Shown here in pieces: positions 27,328-35,326 of a DNA stretch of 64,000 bases. The position numbers and the translations under genes were made by a program. The first letter of the stretch is position 1; the number at the start of each line of letters is the position of its first letter. Below the pieces are notes generated by a model. The model was not told where the DNA came from, did no database searches, and saw only the letters and a list, made by a program, of their open reading frames with translations. The stretch lies in the NCBI GenBank assembly GCA_021202075.1, contig JAJQDT010000147.1:1-64000 (forward strand), written 5' to 3'. Origin of the DNA: Lachnospiraceae bacterium (GTDB lineage: Bacteria > Bacillota > Clostridia > Lachnospirales > Lachnospiraceae).

Positions 27328-27525
27328 TTACAGATACGGTAAAATCTTCTTCATGTTGGACGCGTTTGTCGGATCCACAATGGCTGATTTCCGCAGATTT
27401 CTCTTTCTCTTGGTCGACTTCTTGGTTAAGATATGGCTTTTATAAGCTTTGTTTCTCTTCAGCAGCCCCGAACCGGTCTTCTGGAAACGCTTCGCAGCCG
27501 CTCTGCTTGTCTTCATTTTTGGCAT
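27328..27525 (-). CDS. rpmI: 50S ribosomal protein L35
   Basis: Small basic ribosomal protein of 65 residues, typical length. It begins [20 protein letters not shown] and carries the [17 protein letters not shown] segment of L35. It lies 30 bases before rplT and about 117 bases after infC in the same operon. Confidence 0.98.
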   Translation of the reverse strand: MPKMKTSRAAAKRFQKTGSGLLKRNKAYKSHILTKKSTKRKRNLRKSAIVDPTNASNMKKILPYL

Positions 27526-27642
27526 CTTAGAGTTCCTCCTTCATTTTTGCGCAAATCCCATCCACACGAAAGCGCGGATGACACTGGCTATGCTTCATTA
27601 TGCGGCAGACGGTGTCAGCCCGCCCGCCTTTGCGTCAGCACA

Positions 27643-28152
27643 TTATGAACGTTTTTCCATCAAAAACAGAGTGAGGGTCCTGCCTTCCTGCTTGATCGGC
27701 CGGTCAATGACCGCAATATCCGAGAGCGACTTCGCCACATCCTCCAGGATATAACGGTTCGCCTGCATATGCGCCATCTCCCTGCCCCGGAAGCGCAGAG
27801 TAATTTTTACTTTATTTCCTTTCGATAAGAATTTACGGGCGTTGTTTACCTTCGTATTCAAATCATTCTCATCAATGTTCGGAGATAACCGAATCTCTTT
27901 AATCTCAACCGTCTTCTGTTTCTTTCTGGCCTCTTTTTCTTTCCTGGCCAACTCGTAACGATATTTCCCGTAATCGATGATCTTGCACACAGGCGGCTTC
28001 GCCGTCGGCGCAATCTTCACAAGGTCAAGCTCAGCCTCTCTCGCAAGCTTCTGAGCCTCTTTTGCAGACATAATACCAAGCTGCTCGCCATTCACACCGA
28101 TCAAGCAGACTTCCCGGTCTCTGATTTGTTCGTTAATCATTAATTCGCTAAT
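27643..28152 (-). CDS. infC: Translation initiation factor IF-3, AUU start
   Basis: Prevents premature 70S assembly and proofreads start codons. The product is 169 residues. The best start is ATT at 28152, preceded by GGAGG at 9 bases and giving SELMINEQIRDREVCLIGVN after the initiator. An upstream ATG would overlap the ribosome-binding site. AUU starts are the known autoregulatory feature of infC: IF-3 discriminates against its own start codon. The N-domain contains IDYGKYRYELARKEKEARK, and the C-domain KVKITLRFRGREMAHMQ. Upstream lies a long leader with an attenuator. Confidence 0.96.
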   Translation of the reverse strand: MSELMINEQIRDREVCLIGVNGEQLGIMSAKEAQKLAREAELDLVKIAPTAKPPVCKIIDYGKYRYELARKEKEARKKQKTVEIKEIRLSPNIDENDLNTKVNNARKFLSKGNKVKITLRFRGREMAHMQANRYILEDVAKSLSDIAVIDRPIKQEGRTLTLFLMEKRS

Positions 28153-28602
28153 GTTCGTACACCTCCACACACTGATCTGACTATAAACATATGTGCCAAC
28201 CGGACAGATCGCTGCCTTTCGGCTCCCTGTCCGCTGTTTGCAGTCACAGGAAAGCTCCCTGGTCTATCCACCAGTCTCTGTACATTCAGTCAGGGGACTT
28301 CTCATCCTGTCAGACGCGCAAGCCGCAAAACTCCTTACGCGCTCCTGTGCACAAAAAAGTGGATAGAATCTCTATCCACTCACATACACAGACAACCGCT
28401 CACCGTTCGAATAAATACTCCGAACCGTGCACACATCGATCGACTTCCATATGAACCACTGGTCACTGCATACCGTTCGACAGATAAACTGCTTCATCTG
28501 AATAGCTTCCATCTATCCGAGATCCGACCATTTTCACAAACCTCGTGATCCCGTGCGTGCCAGGGTGAGAGTGGATACTCTGCTTTCCTGTTCTTTACAA
28601 CT
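28153..28602 (-). promoter_or_regulatory. infC operon leader with attenuator (L20-leader type)
   Basis: About 450 bases between the predicted transcription start and the infC AUU. It holds a perfect terminator at 28380-28353: GTGGATAGA, a three-base loop, TCTATCCAC, then T6 on the minus strand. Family C copy C2 follows directly at 28352-28295. Position and terminator fit an L20-controlled leader, but I could not fold the L20-binding pseudoknot by eye. The rest of this 599-base gap, up to the AEC gene, holds no gene. Confidence 0.7.
28295..28352 (-). repeat. Family C post-terminator repeat, copy C2
   Basis: Minus strand GTGCACAGGAGCGCGTAAGG, then AGTTTTGCGGCTTGCGCG. It begins at the last U of the infC leader terminator. 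Confidence 0.8.
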
Positions 28603-28608
28603 TTTGGA

Positions 28609-28637
28609 ATCATAGCACAGGAGCCTGCCGATGTCAA
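28609..28637 (-). promoter_or_regulatory. Strong sigma-A promoter of infC-rpmI-rplT
   Basis: Minus strand: consensus TTGACA, 17-base spacer, TATGAT. Confidence 0.85.
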
Positions 28638-28751
28638 TCTTTTTTTATGCATTTGGTTAAATCTTTTTTATGCATTTGATTAAAGCGTAAATTTACCTCA
28701 AAGTCGGTACTGCTTCTTCAATATCCGCAGGCAGACAGTGTGCGGTCAGTT

Positions 28752-29672
28752 TCAGAACAGCACCGACGCCAGCCCCAGAAGCAGCGGTACGGTGACGATC
28801 ATCGCGAGGGTTGACTGCGCGACCGCCTGACCTGCCAGCTCCCCTTCCATGTCATGCTGTCTGGCAAGGACTGCCGTCAGGCTTCCCGCCGGGCATGCGG
28901 CGAGAATGCATACCCCCATGCACATGGTCCGATCCAGCGGCAAAAGCCAGAGTACCAGAAGAAACGCGAGCGGAAAGAGAAGATTCCGCAGCAGCGTAAT
29001 CAGATACAAAAACGGCCGTTTTACCAGAGCAAGAAGGTCGCTCCCGGCCAGCATCACGCCGACAATGATCAGCGCCAGCGGCGTCGTGCACCCTCCCATT
29101 GCGTCGAAAAAACTCTGCAGGGGTGCCGGAAACCGCAGGCCGGTCAGAAGCATGAGTACCATGATCACGGTCGTAACATTTGCAGGAGTCAGAAAGCTTT
29201 TGAAATCGACCTTGCTCCCGGGCTGAAACAGCCGGGCCACATAGGTAAAAAAGAAAAGATTATACGCAATCATGCCGGAGGCGACATAGACCATGCCGAT
29301 GGAATCTCCGAGAATCCCCGTCACCAGCGGGATACCCACGAACGCACTGTTCGGCAGCACCGTCACGCCGATAAATACCGCCTTCTGTCCGGGCGTCAGC
29401 TTCCAGGCTCTGCCAACGGCCAGACAGACGGCCGCGCTGATCAGGTAAAGGACTTCCAGAAGGAGAAATCCTTCCAGCATCAGCAGCACCGTTCCCTGCC
29501 CGGCATCGATGTCCGTGCTCGCCAGCAGCGTGCAGGGAAGGGTTATTTTCATAACCAGGTCAGACAGGAATTTGCTGTCCCGATCCTTTATGATCCCAAG
29601 CTTCGCCCCCGCAAAGCCAACCGCAATTTCCAGAAAAATAAGTATCATCTGCCGCAGCAGAACCTGAATCGT
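28752..29672 (-). CDS. AEC family transporter (auxin efflux carrier-like)
   Basis: Membrane carrier of about 306 residues with roughly ten hydrophobic helices, the AEC layout. The N-terminus (VLLRQMILIFLEIAVGFAGAKLGII) is typical of the first helix, followed by LSDLVMKITLPCTLLAS, the conserved loop with the helix-breaking proline. PLALIIVGVMLAGSDL and the C-terminal LAACPAGSLTAVLA match the mirrored half. Bacterial members move malate, malonate or other small acids; the substrate here is unknown. An internal ATG is chosen as start because it fits homologues; an AAAGG site is 4 bases upstream, and a start 10 codons earlier is possible. Confidence 0.85.
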   Translation of the reverse strand, partial: TIQVLLRQMILIFLEIAVGFAGAKLGIIKDRDSKFLSDLVMKITLPCTLLASTDIDAGQGTVLLMLEGFLLLEVLYLISAAVCLAVGRAWKLTPGQKAVFIGVTVLPNSAFVGIPLVTGILGDSIGMVYVASGMIAYNLFFFTYVARLFQPGSKVDFKSFLTPANVTTVIMVLMLLTGLRFPAPLQSFFDAMGGCTTPLALIIVGVMLAGSDLLALVKRPFLYLITLLRNLLFPLAFLLVLWLLPLDRTMCMGVCILAACPAGSLTAVLARQHDMEGELAGQAVAQSTLAMIVTVPLLLGLASVLF

Positions 29673-29888
29673 CATAAACCTTTCATCTCCCTCTTTTATC
29701 ATGCAATCGCAATGTTTTCATTATCACAGACAAAGTTTCAAGATGATTTTGCGTTTTCTTTTCAGGGGACTGACCCCCGGTCATTCACGTCTTTGTAAAA
29801 TGCCATGCTCAAAAATCCAGCAAAATCTGCCCGTTGTCTGCTTACAGATGTCTGAAACACCACTTTTTGCGAAAGCACCTTCCCGCCT

Positions 29889-31427
29889 TCACACATCCTC
29901 CCGCGTGATGTTGTTCAGCCACTTCCTGCTCTTATAATGCTGGAGTACCCACGGCCATTTGACAAATTCGTCTGTGCAGAGCAGGAAATACACCCACATC
30001 GGCGGAAGCTTCAGCACGAACGCCGCAAGGAATCCGAGCGGTACGCCGTAGCACCACATGTCGATAGTGTCGCAGATCAGCCCAAAACGGCTGTCGCCGC
30101 CCGCGCGGAAAATCCCTGCGATCAGAGTCGTGTTCACAGCTGTTCCCATGATGTAATAGGTATTGATCAGCAGCATCACCCGCAGATACCCCATTGCAGT
30201 CTCCGAAAGTGAGGCATAGCGCAGGACAAACGGCATGATCACTGCGACCAGAATACCGCCGAATGCTCCCGCAGCTACCGTCAGGTGCATGGAGCGGGCC
30301 GCGTCCCTTTTGGCGTCCTCCATCCGCTTTGCGCCGATCTCTTTCCCGACAAAAATCCCGGACGCGCTCGCAATGCTATAGCAGAGCACCGTGCCAAAGT
30401 TCCGCACAACAACCACGATGGAATTCGCCGCCACCACATCGGTGCCCATGTGCCCCATGACGACCGAATACATGGAAAAGCCGACGCTCCAGATGATATC
30501 GTTCGCTAGCGCCGGCACCGACAGGCGCAGAAAATCCTGCATCAGAGCGCCGCTCTTCCAGAACATTGCGGACGGCCGCAGCCGCACAATGACTCCCGCA
30601 TCCCGCTTTGCTCCAGAAGCTGCCGTGTCATGCATATCGTCATGCTCCGCTCCCGCATTCTGACCTGTTTCAGAAGCTGCCGTGCCATGCCATCCATGCG
30701 GTGCGTCTGCATTTCGCTGTATGCGAGGTTTTCCTTCGTTTGCACACACAGCTTCCGGGGATGACGATCCGTACACAGCCGACACGGTAAAACACGCGGC
30801 CAGCTGCGCCACGCGGGAGATCGACGTCGCGATCGCCACGCCCTGTGCGCCCAACCGCGGTGCGCCGAACAGACCATAGATGAAGACTGCGTTCAGGCAG
30901 ACATTGAGCAGCAGTGCGCTCACATTTAATACGGTGCTGATTTTGACCCGCTCGATACTGCGGAGCACCGACAGATACACCTCCGAGAAGCCCCAGCACA
31001 GGTAGCTGATGCTGATAACGCGCAGGTACGATGTCCCGATCTGAATCAGCTCCTGATCCGCAGTAAATACAGACATCATCAGCTGGGGAATCAGTGCGGC
31101 CGGGATCGCAAACAGAAGAGAAATCCCCACCGCGAACCGCAGGGCAATCCCCTCTACCTTTTCAATCGCCGCGAGATTGCCTTTGCCCCAGTACTGCGCG
31201 CAGAGCATAGTCGCACCGGTGCCAAGCCCGTAATAGACCATATACAGAACATTCGAATACTGCACCGCCAGAGACACGGCGGAAATCGACGACTGTCCGA
31301 CCGAATTCAGCATAATCACATCGGTCGAGCTGATCGCCGCGCTGAACAGATTCTGTATCACGATCGGGAGCGCCAGGCTCATAATCTGGCCGTACGACGC
31401 CCAATCCCTTTTTTCTCTCTTTCCCAT
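29889..31427 (-). CDS. MATE family efflux transporter with an unusual loop
   Basis: Twelve-helix Na+ or H+ coupled drug/metabolite exporter of about 512 residues; most relatives have 440-460. The N-half has SLALPIVIQNLFSAAISSTD and LGTGATMLCAQYWGKGN, the C-half LRLSVPALANDIIWSVGFS and GSILVG-like segments. Between helices 6 and 7 (about residues 220-284) is a hydrophilic insertion of some 65 residues rich in Ala, His, Asp and Gly, containing two related HGTAAS/HDTAAS units. The start was chosen because AAGGA lies 7 bases upstream; an ATG six codons earlier is less well spaced. Confidence 0.9.
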   Translation of the reverse strand: MGKREKRDWASYGQIMSLALPIVIQNLFSAAISSTDVIMLNSVGQSSISAVSLAVQYSNVLYMVYYGLGTGATMLCAQYWGKGNLAAIEKVEGIALRFAVGISLLFAIPAALIPQLMMSVFTADQELIQIGTSYLRVISISYLCWGFSEVYLSVLRSIERVKISTVLNVSALLLNVCLNAVFIYGLFGAPRLGAQGVAIATSISRVAQLAACFTVSAVYGSSSPEAVCANEGKPRIQRNADAPHGWHGTAASETGQNAGAEHDDMHDTAASGAKRDAGVIVRLRPSAMFWKSGALMQDFLRLSVPALANDIIWSVGFSMYSVVMGHMGTDVVAANSIVVVVRNFGTVLCYSIASASGIFVGKEIGAKRMEDAKRDAARSMHLTVAAGAFGGILVAVIMPFVLRYASLSETAMGYLRVMLLINTYYIMGTAVNTTLIAGIFRAGGDSRFGLICDTIDMWCYGVPLGFLAAFVLKLPPMWVYFLLCTDEFVKWPWVLQHYKSRKWLNNITREDV

Positions 31428-31565
31428 ATCCTGATCCTTACTCATTCTCCCTATAAGATTCTCGCAAACTGCCTATATTATCTAAGGGCCTGTTTAAAAA
31501 TAAGTAACTGTTCAGTACCTTCACAGTTACGTTTTCATATGTACCTCGCAGCGAGTGCGAAGTAC

Positions 31566-31654
31566 TGTCCTGAATAGTTACAAAAACAACTTATGCATCT
31601 TAAACCACCTGACGCGCGAATCGCTGACCATAAAAGCCTCGACGCAGCCCGGGC
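31566..31654 (-). repeat. Family A repeat, copy A3
   Basis: Reverse-orientation copy: minus strand GCCCGGGCTGCGTCGAGGC, then GATTCGCGCGTCAGGTGG and AAGATGCATAAGTTG. It sits just downstream of the HipA-like gene. Confidence 0.85.
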
Positions 31655-31683
31655 CAATGAGTTTCCTGATACATCCGGCCTCT

Positions 31684-32439
31684 TCAGCATCCAATCTTCT
31701 GGCAGACGCCCAGCTGCCAGGCCAGAACATCCCTTTCTCTGGAAGGCGTCTCTCCCCTGATCCATTCCTGTGCAGCAGCAATATCCAGCTCAAATCCCTG
31801 TCCAAAATAGCGGAACATTTTCTCATGAGAACCGCAAAAAGGCTTCGCAGTAACCCTTCTGACATTCTCTTCCACCGAGAAGTGCCAGTTCACGCTCAGA
31901 TTCGCTGTCAACAGAGAGACGCCGTTATCAAAAATCGGCGCCGGCCGGAATTCATTCTGCCCAAAAACCAGGCCAAGATTATTAAAATGCCGGTCTTCAT
32001 TCAGAACAATCCAGTCCAGTGTGAATATTTTCTTAAAATAATCCGACAAATTCACGCCACAGGATTGTAACACATATCGAAGGACATAATCAACCCGTTC
32101 TTCCATTGTTTCCATCACAGCTGTCACTGCGGATAAATCTCTGCCAAATTCATTATAATACAGTCTGTACAGAGTAATAAACTCCTCTCCGGGCAAAAGG
32201 AAATTCCTGCTTCGGCATCCTGCGTTTCCATTTATCGTACCCTGTTCATACAGAACATACTCAGATGGAGCCAGATTCGTAAATGTCAAAAGCTTTGAAG
32301 CCAGATACTCAGCCAGACCTTCCCTGCCATTCCGGTCTTTTTTGTACCAGTAGTCTCCTTTTTTATATTTTATCTGTGTTCCCTCACTCGTGCCGGTCTG
32401 AGAAACAATATACTCTTCACTGATTTCTTCCTGAAACAT
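31684..32439 (-). CDS. HipA-like kinase-fold protein
   Basis: A 251-residue protein with the catalytic signature of HipA/CtkA-type Ser/Thr kinases: DWIVLNEDRHFNNLGL (about 140-156), where the D-x-H-x-x-N pattern carries the catalytic base, and APIFDNGVSLL (about 169-179) with the metal-binding DNG in place of DFG. Its length is well below HipA (about 440), closer to CtkA-like short forms. YWYKKDRNGREGLAEYLAS supplies the ATP-side lysine and helix. The start is chosen for AAGG spacing; an ATG four codons earlier abuts its own ribosome site. The preceding 231-residue protein probably belongs with it. Confidence 0.75.
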   Translation of the reverse strand: MFQEEISEEYIVSQTGTSEGTQIKYKKGDYWYKKDRNGREGLAEYLASKLLTFTNLAPSEYVLYEQGTINGNAGCRSRNFLLPGEEFITLYRLYYNEFGRDLSAVTAVMETMEERVDYVLRYVLQSCGVNLSDYFKKIFTLDWIVLNEDRHFNNLGLVFGQNEFRPAPIFDNGVSLLTANLSVNWHFSVEENVRRVTAKPFCGSHEKMFRYFGQGFELDIAAAQEWIRGETPSRERDVLAWQLGVCQKIGC

Positions 32440-32478
32440 ATCTGCCGCCATCCTTTTTTCATCATCTAAATGCTCTTT

Positions 32479-32574
32479 CGGGCTGCGTCGAAGCTTTTTA
32501 TGGTCTGCGATCCACGCGTCAGGATGTACAAGATGGGCAGGTAATTTCGCGACAGTTCCTTGCCTGCATTATCA
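32479..32574 (+). repeat. Family A repeat, copy A4
   Basis: CGGGCTGCGTCGAAGCTTTT, then TATGGTCTGCGATCCACGCG and ATTTCGCGACAGTTCCTTGC. It separates the two genes of the HipA-like module. Confidence 0.85.
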
Positions 32575-32670
32575 TCGGTTGCATGCCTCACAATCCGGAA
32601 TCTGCCTTTTGCCGACGGGATCATGGGATGCCACGGCAAAAGGTACCTGACACGATGACGCCTGCGGATA

Positions 32671-33366
32671 CTATCCTCTTACCAGAACATCCTGACTCGT
32701 GAGCCGCTCTCCCGGAAAGCGGAACCAGATATAATCATTATAGGAAACGCCGTGTGTCTTTTTTACAATCTCGTATGGATTATATTCGTCAAGTCCCAGC
32801 CGCATCAGGATTTCCGCAATATCCGCCCGATTCCTGTCAAAACACCTCATCTCAAAAATCCGGTTCAGCTGATCACGTGTCATATCTTTGTATGCAAAAA
32901 GCTGCTTAAGAGGATGTTCGACAAACCGTGTCACCTGCACCCTGCTTCCTTTCACAATCACACGCGAAGTAATCTCATCCTTCCAGAAAACCTCAAACGA
33001 ATAATCCTCCAAAATATGCTTCTTTCTGCGCTCGCTCCGAAGATGCCTCAAAAACACATCTATCTGTTCAATCAGAGACACCTGTTCTTTTATTTCCGCA
33101 GTCAGCTCCTGATACCGCCGGATCTTTCCTTCCTCTTCAAAGACAGCCCCCGGCTTCACCGCTCCCAGATACCTGCAGCAAAGCTTCCCATCTTCTTTCC
33201 ACTGCATATAATAATAAGGCCTGCCTTTAATTTTTTTTATAACAATCGCGCGGCTATGAGAATCATATCCTTCCAGTTCCTTTTCAATCTGTGAGAGTGT
33301 GATCTTCGCCCTGGTCATCTCATCACACATCAAATGATACAGCCTGTCCAATTCACTCATTTTCAT
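32671..33366 (-). CDS. Putative partner of the HipA-like protein
   Basis: A 231-residue soluble protein, not assigned to a named family. The first 45 residues form a helical segment (LDRLYHLMCDEMTRAKITLSQ), followed by a small beta region resembling DUF6788-type domains (GRPYYYMQWKEDGKLCCRYLG). The C-terminal 90 residues contain NRADIAEILMRLGLDEYNPYE and end with YNDYIWFRFPGERLTS, a signature I associate with proteins encoded beside HipA-like kinases. GGAG lies 7 bases before the start. The kinase gene follows at 232 bases, the gap being occupied by repeat A4. An antitoxin or sensor role is inferred from position. Confidence 0.55.
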   Translation of the reverse strand: MKMSELDRLYHLMCDEMTRAKITLSQIEKELEGYDSHSRAIVIKKIKGRPYYYMQWKEDGKLCCRYLGAVKPGAVFEEEGKIRRYQELTAEIKEQVSLIEQIDVFLRHLRSERRKKHILEDYSFEVFWKDEITSRVIVKGSRVQVTRFVEHPLKQLFAYKDMTRDQLNRIFEMRCFDRNRADIAEILMRLGLDEYNPYEIVKKTHGVSYNDYIWFRFPGERLTSQDVLVRG

Positions 33367-33480
33367 CTCTGCTCTCCGTATTACTATGGCAATTCGAGCC
33401 GGTTCCCCGTCTCATCCATAAAACGTTCATGAGTTATGTTAACATATCTTCTGCGAAAAATCAATTAAAATATGTTAGCC

Positions 33481-33536
33481 TGGCACGAGCCGGGTGCGGC
33501 TTCAGCCGCAAAACTCCTTGCCCGGCTCTGTGCATA
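33481..33536 (-). repeat. Family C post-terminator repeat, copy C3
   Basis: The clearest copy. Minus strand TATGCACAGAGCCGGGCAAG, GAGTTT, then TGCGGCTGAAGCCGCA and CCCGGCTCG. Outer arms GAGCCGGG/CCCGGCTC enclose a perfect inner hairpin, with the unpaired CAAGGAGTTT on one side. Confidence 0.85.
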
Positions 33537-33579
33537 AAAAGAGCGCATGCCGTCCCTTCGGATTTCATGCGCTCTTTTT
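33536..33579. terminator. Terminator of the DUF1540 gene
   Basis: AAAAAGAGCGCATG pairs with CATGCGCTCTTTTT. Bidirectional T-runs. Confidence 0.85.
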
Positions 33580-33612
33580 CATTTTGTCTGCCGAAGCATC
33601 TCCCGGAAAGTC

Positions 33613-33933
33613 TTATCTGCCATTAAATGTGACGCACTCCGTCTCATCGCAGCGGCAGGCTGACACGCCCGCGATATCCACATGATCCGCGCGGCAGACG
33701 CAGCTGTCATTGTACTCGCACTTCGTCGCCTCACAGCGGATATCGATATTCCGTTCCTTGTGACCGCACCCGCAGGAATCCTTCATCTCATCAGCTGTTC
33801 GGTCATGGAAGCTCTCACAGCAGGTGTCCTGACAGACCACCGCCTGCGCGCCTCCCACATCAATGTCACCCTTGCAGCAATACATGGAATCGTTGTATCT
33901 GCAGTTTTTTGCTGAACATACCAAAGCCGGCAT
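33613..33933 (-). CDS. DUF1540 protein with two cysteine-rich repeats
   Basis: A 106-residue soluble protein made of two DUF1540 units (about 5-42 and 65-103). Each has a CxxxxCxYN start (CSAKNCRYNDSMYC and CEATKCEYNDSCVC) and a closing CxxTxCxxF or CDETECVTF motif. Some fourteen cysteines suggest metal binding, but the role of the family is not known to me. It is a monocistronic unit with a strong AAGGAGG site upstream and a bidirectional terminator downstream. Confidence 0.88.
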   Translation of the reverse strand: MPALVCSAKNCRYNDSMYCCKGDIDVGGAQAVVCQDTCCESFHDRTADEMKDSCGCGHKERNIDIRCEATKCEYNDSCVCRADHVDIAGVSACRCDETECVTFNGR

Positions 33934-34118
33934 CGTACACTACCTCCTTACCTGACACAATATTCATGTGCAAAAACACAGCCCCTCGCCGCCTGCCAGT
34001 GAACCATAGAAGTTACGATCCGGTAAGCGAAAATCACATCGTTCACCGTGCCTGCACATTTATTTACAAGGATAGTGTCCGCAATTAAGGTAAAATTATA
34101 CCCGGCTTTTGAAAAATT

Positions 34119-34171
34119 GTGCCGGGCGCGGCTTCAGCCGGAAAAAATTTCTTACGCGCTCTTCGTCCATA
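34119..34171 (-). repeat. Family C copy C4 joined to a CGTACTCGC palindrome
   Basis: Minus strand GAGCGCGTAAGAAATTTTTT, CCGGCTGAAGCCGCGCCCGG. Between it and the terminator is a TCCGTACTCGC/GCGAGTATGGA palindrome also seen at 38045 and 60757. The rest of the 346-base region upstream of DUF1540 holds no gene and no certain promoter. Confidence 0.75.
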
Positions 34172-34200
34172 CTCGCTTTGCGAGTACGGATATGTGTCAG

Positions 34201-34246
34201 AAAAAATCAGGCGCCCCGCCATGCGAAGCGCCTGATCCTCTTTTTT
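34201..34246. terminator. Terminator of the NEW3-ABC operon
   Basis: AAAAAATCAGGCGC pairs with GCGCCTGAT and is flanked by T6. It lies about 35 bases after the permease stop. Confidence 0.85.
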
Positions 34247-34279
34247 ACTGCAATTTTGCTGCAATTTCGCAACGATTCT

Positions 34280-35326
34280 TTAGTTCGTCCGGATCTCCTG
34301 TCTCATGAATCCGACATAGGAGCACCCGAATGCCACGATCATCTCCGCGATGATGCCGACCAGATGCGGCCATACGAGCAGCAGGCTCTGCCCCAGTGAC
34401 AGGTAGCTGCTGATCGCGCCGACCAGCTGGCTCGTCGTGACGACGTTGACCGCGCGTACCGACGGATTCAGGATCGTCGTAACCGCCTCACTGTAGAGGT
34501 AATACGGCGAGATACGGTTCAGGTTCAGCTTCAGCGTGTAGTATTTCATCTGGTTGAACATCTGGCCATATGTTGTGTTGATCGGATAGACTGCCCCCGC
34601 TATGATCTGCGCGATCAGGCTCATGAAGATCGAGAAAAAGATCCAGAGCGCAATCGTGATCAGCGCGGACGTCGCCGAGTGCCGGCAGACCGTGGAAAAG
34701 AGGATTGCCAGCGCCAGCCAGAACGCAATGTAAACCACGGTGAATGCCAGGAAACACAGGATTCTCAGCGCTTCCTCCCCGGTCGGCGTCAGACCAGTCA
34801 CCAGCACGCCCACCGCTCCGGCCGCAATCCCGATGGTAAAAATAACGATCGCGATCACTGCTGTACCGGCAAGAAATTTTCCGATAATGATGGAGTCGCG
34901 GTAAATGGGCTGCGCGACCAGCCGGTTCAGCGTGTTGGACTGCCGCTCACTGTTAATCGCGTCAAAGCCGAGCGCCAGACCGACGATCGGCCCCAGCAGC
35001 GCGATAAAATACATAAAGGACGGAATCGAACTGCCGCTCGACGTATAGAGCTCCAGGAACAGATAGTCGCTGGTCGATTCGGACAGCTCGCTGATCGCGC
35101 CGTAGAAGCTTGCAAAGCTCGTCGCGCCGATCAAGATCAGCAGAATCAGAAACCGCCTGCTCCGAAGCTGATCCGCCATTTCTTTGCGGAACAGAGCCGA
35201 AAGGCCCGTAAAGCCGCTGACTCTTCTGCTGCCTGACTTCTGAGCTCCGTCGTCAAACAGCCTGCTGTTTTTTCCTGCCGAACCACTTCCGCTTTTTGTT
35301 GTTTTTTTCATAACTGCTTCTTTCAT
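34280..35326 (-). CDS. ABC-2 type exporter permease
   Basis: Membrane subunit of an ABC exporter, about 348 residues, six hydrophobic helices. A hydrophilic, Lys/Ser-rich N-terminus precedes ALFRKEMADQLRSRRFLILL, the usual entry to helix 1. A large extracellular loop with Ser/Thr follows, then LALGFDAINSERQSNTLNRLVAQPIYRD (in parts), the ABC-2 coupling segment, and IIGKFLAGTAVIAIV. The reading frame overlaps the ATPase gene by about 74 bases, so the two are coupled. The start is uncertain between two nearby ATGs. Confidence 0.88.
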   Translation of the reverse strand: MKEAVMKKTTKSGSGSAGKNSRLFDDGAQKSGSRRVSGFTGLSALFRKEMADQLRSRRFLILLILIGATSFASFYGAISELSESTSDYLFLELYTSSGSSIPSFMYFIALLGPIVGLALGFDAINSERQSNTLNRLVAQPIYRDSIIIGKFLAGTAVIAIVIFTIGIAAGAVGVLVTGLTPTGEEALRILCFLAFTVVYIAFWLALAILFSTVCRHSATSALITIALWIFFSIFMSLIAQIIAGAVYPINTTYGQMFNQMKYYTLKLNLNRISPYYLYSEAVTTILNPSVRAVNVVTTSQLVGAISSYLSLGQSLLLVWPHLVGIIAEMIVAFGCSYVGFMRQEIRTN

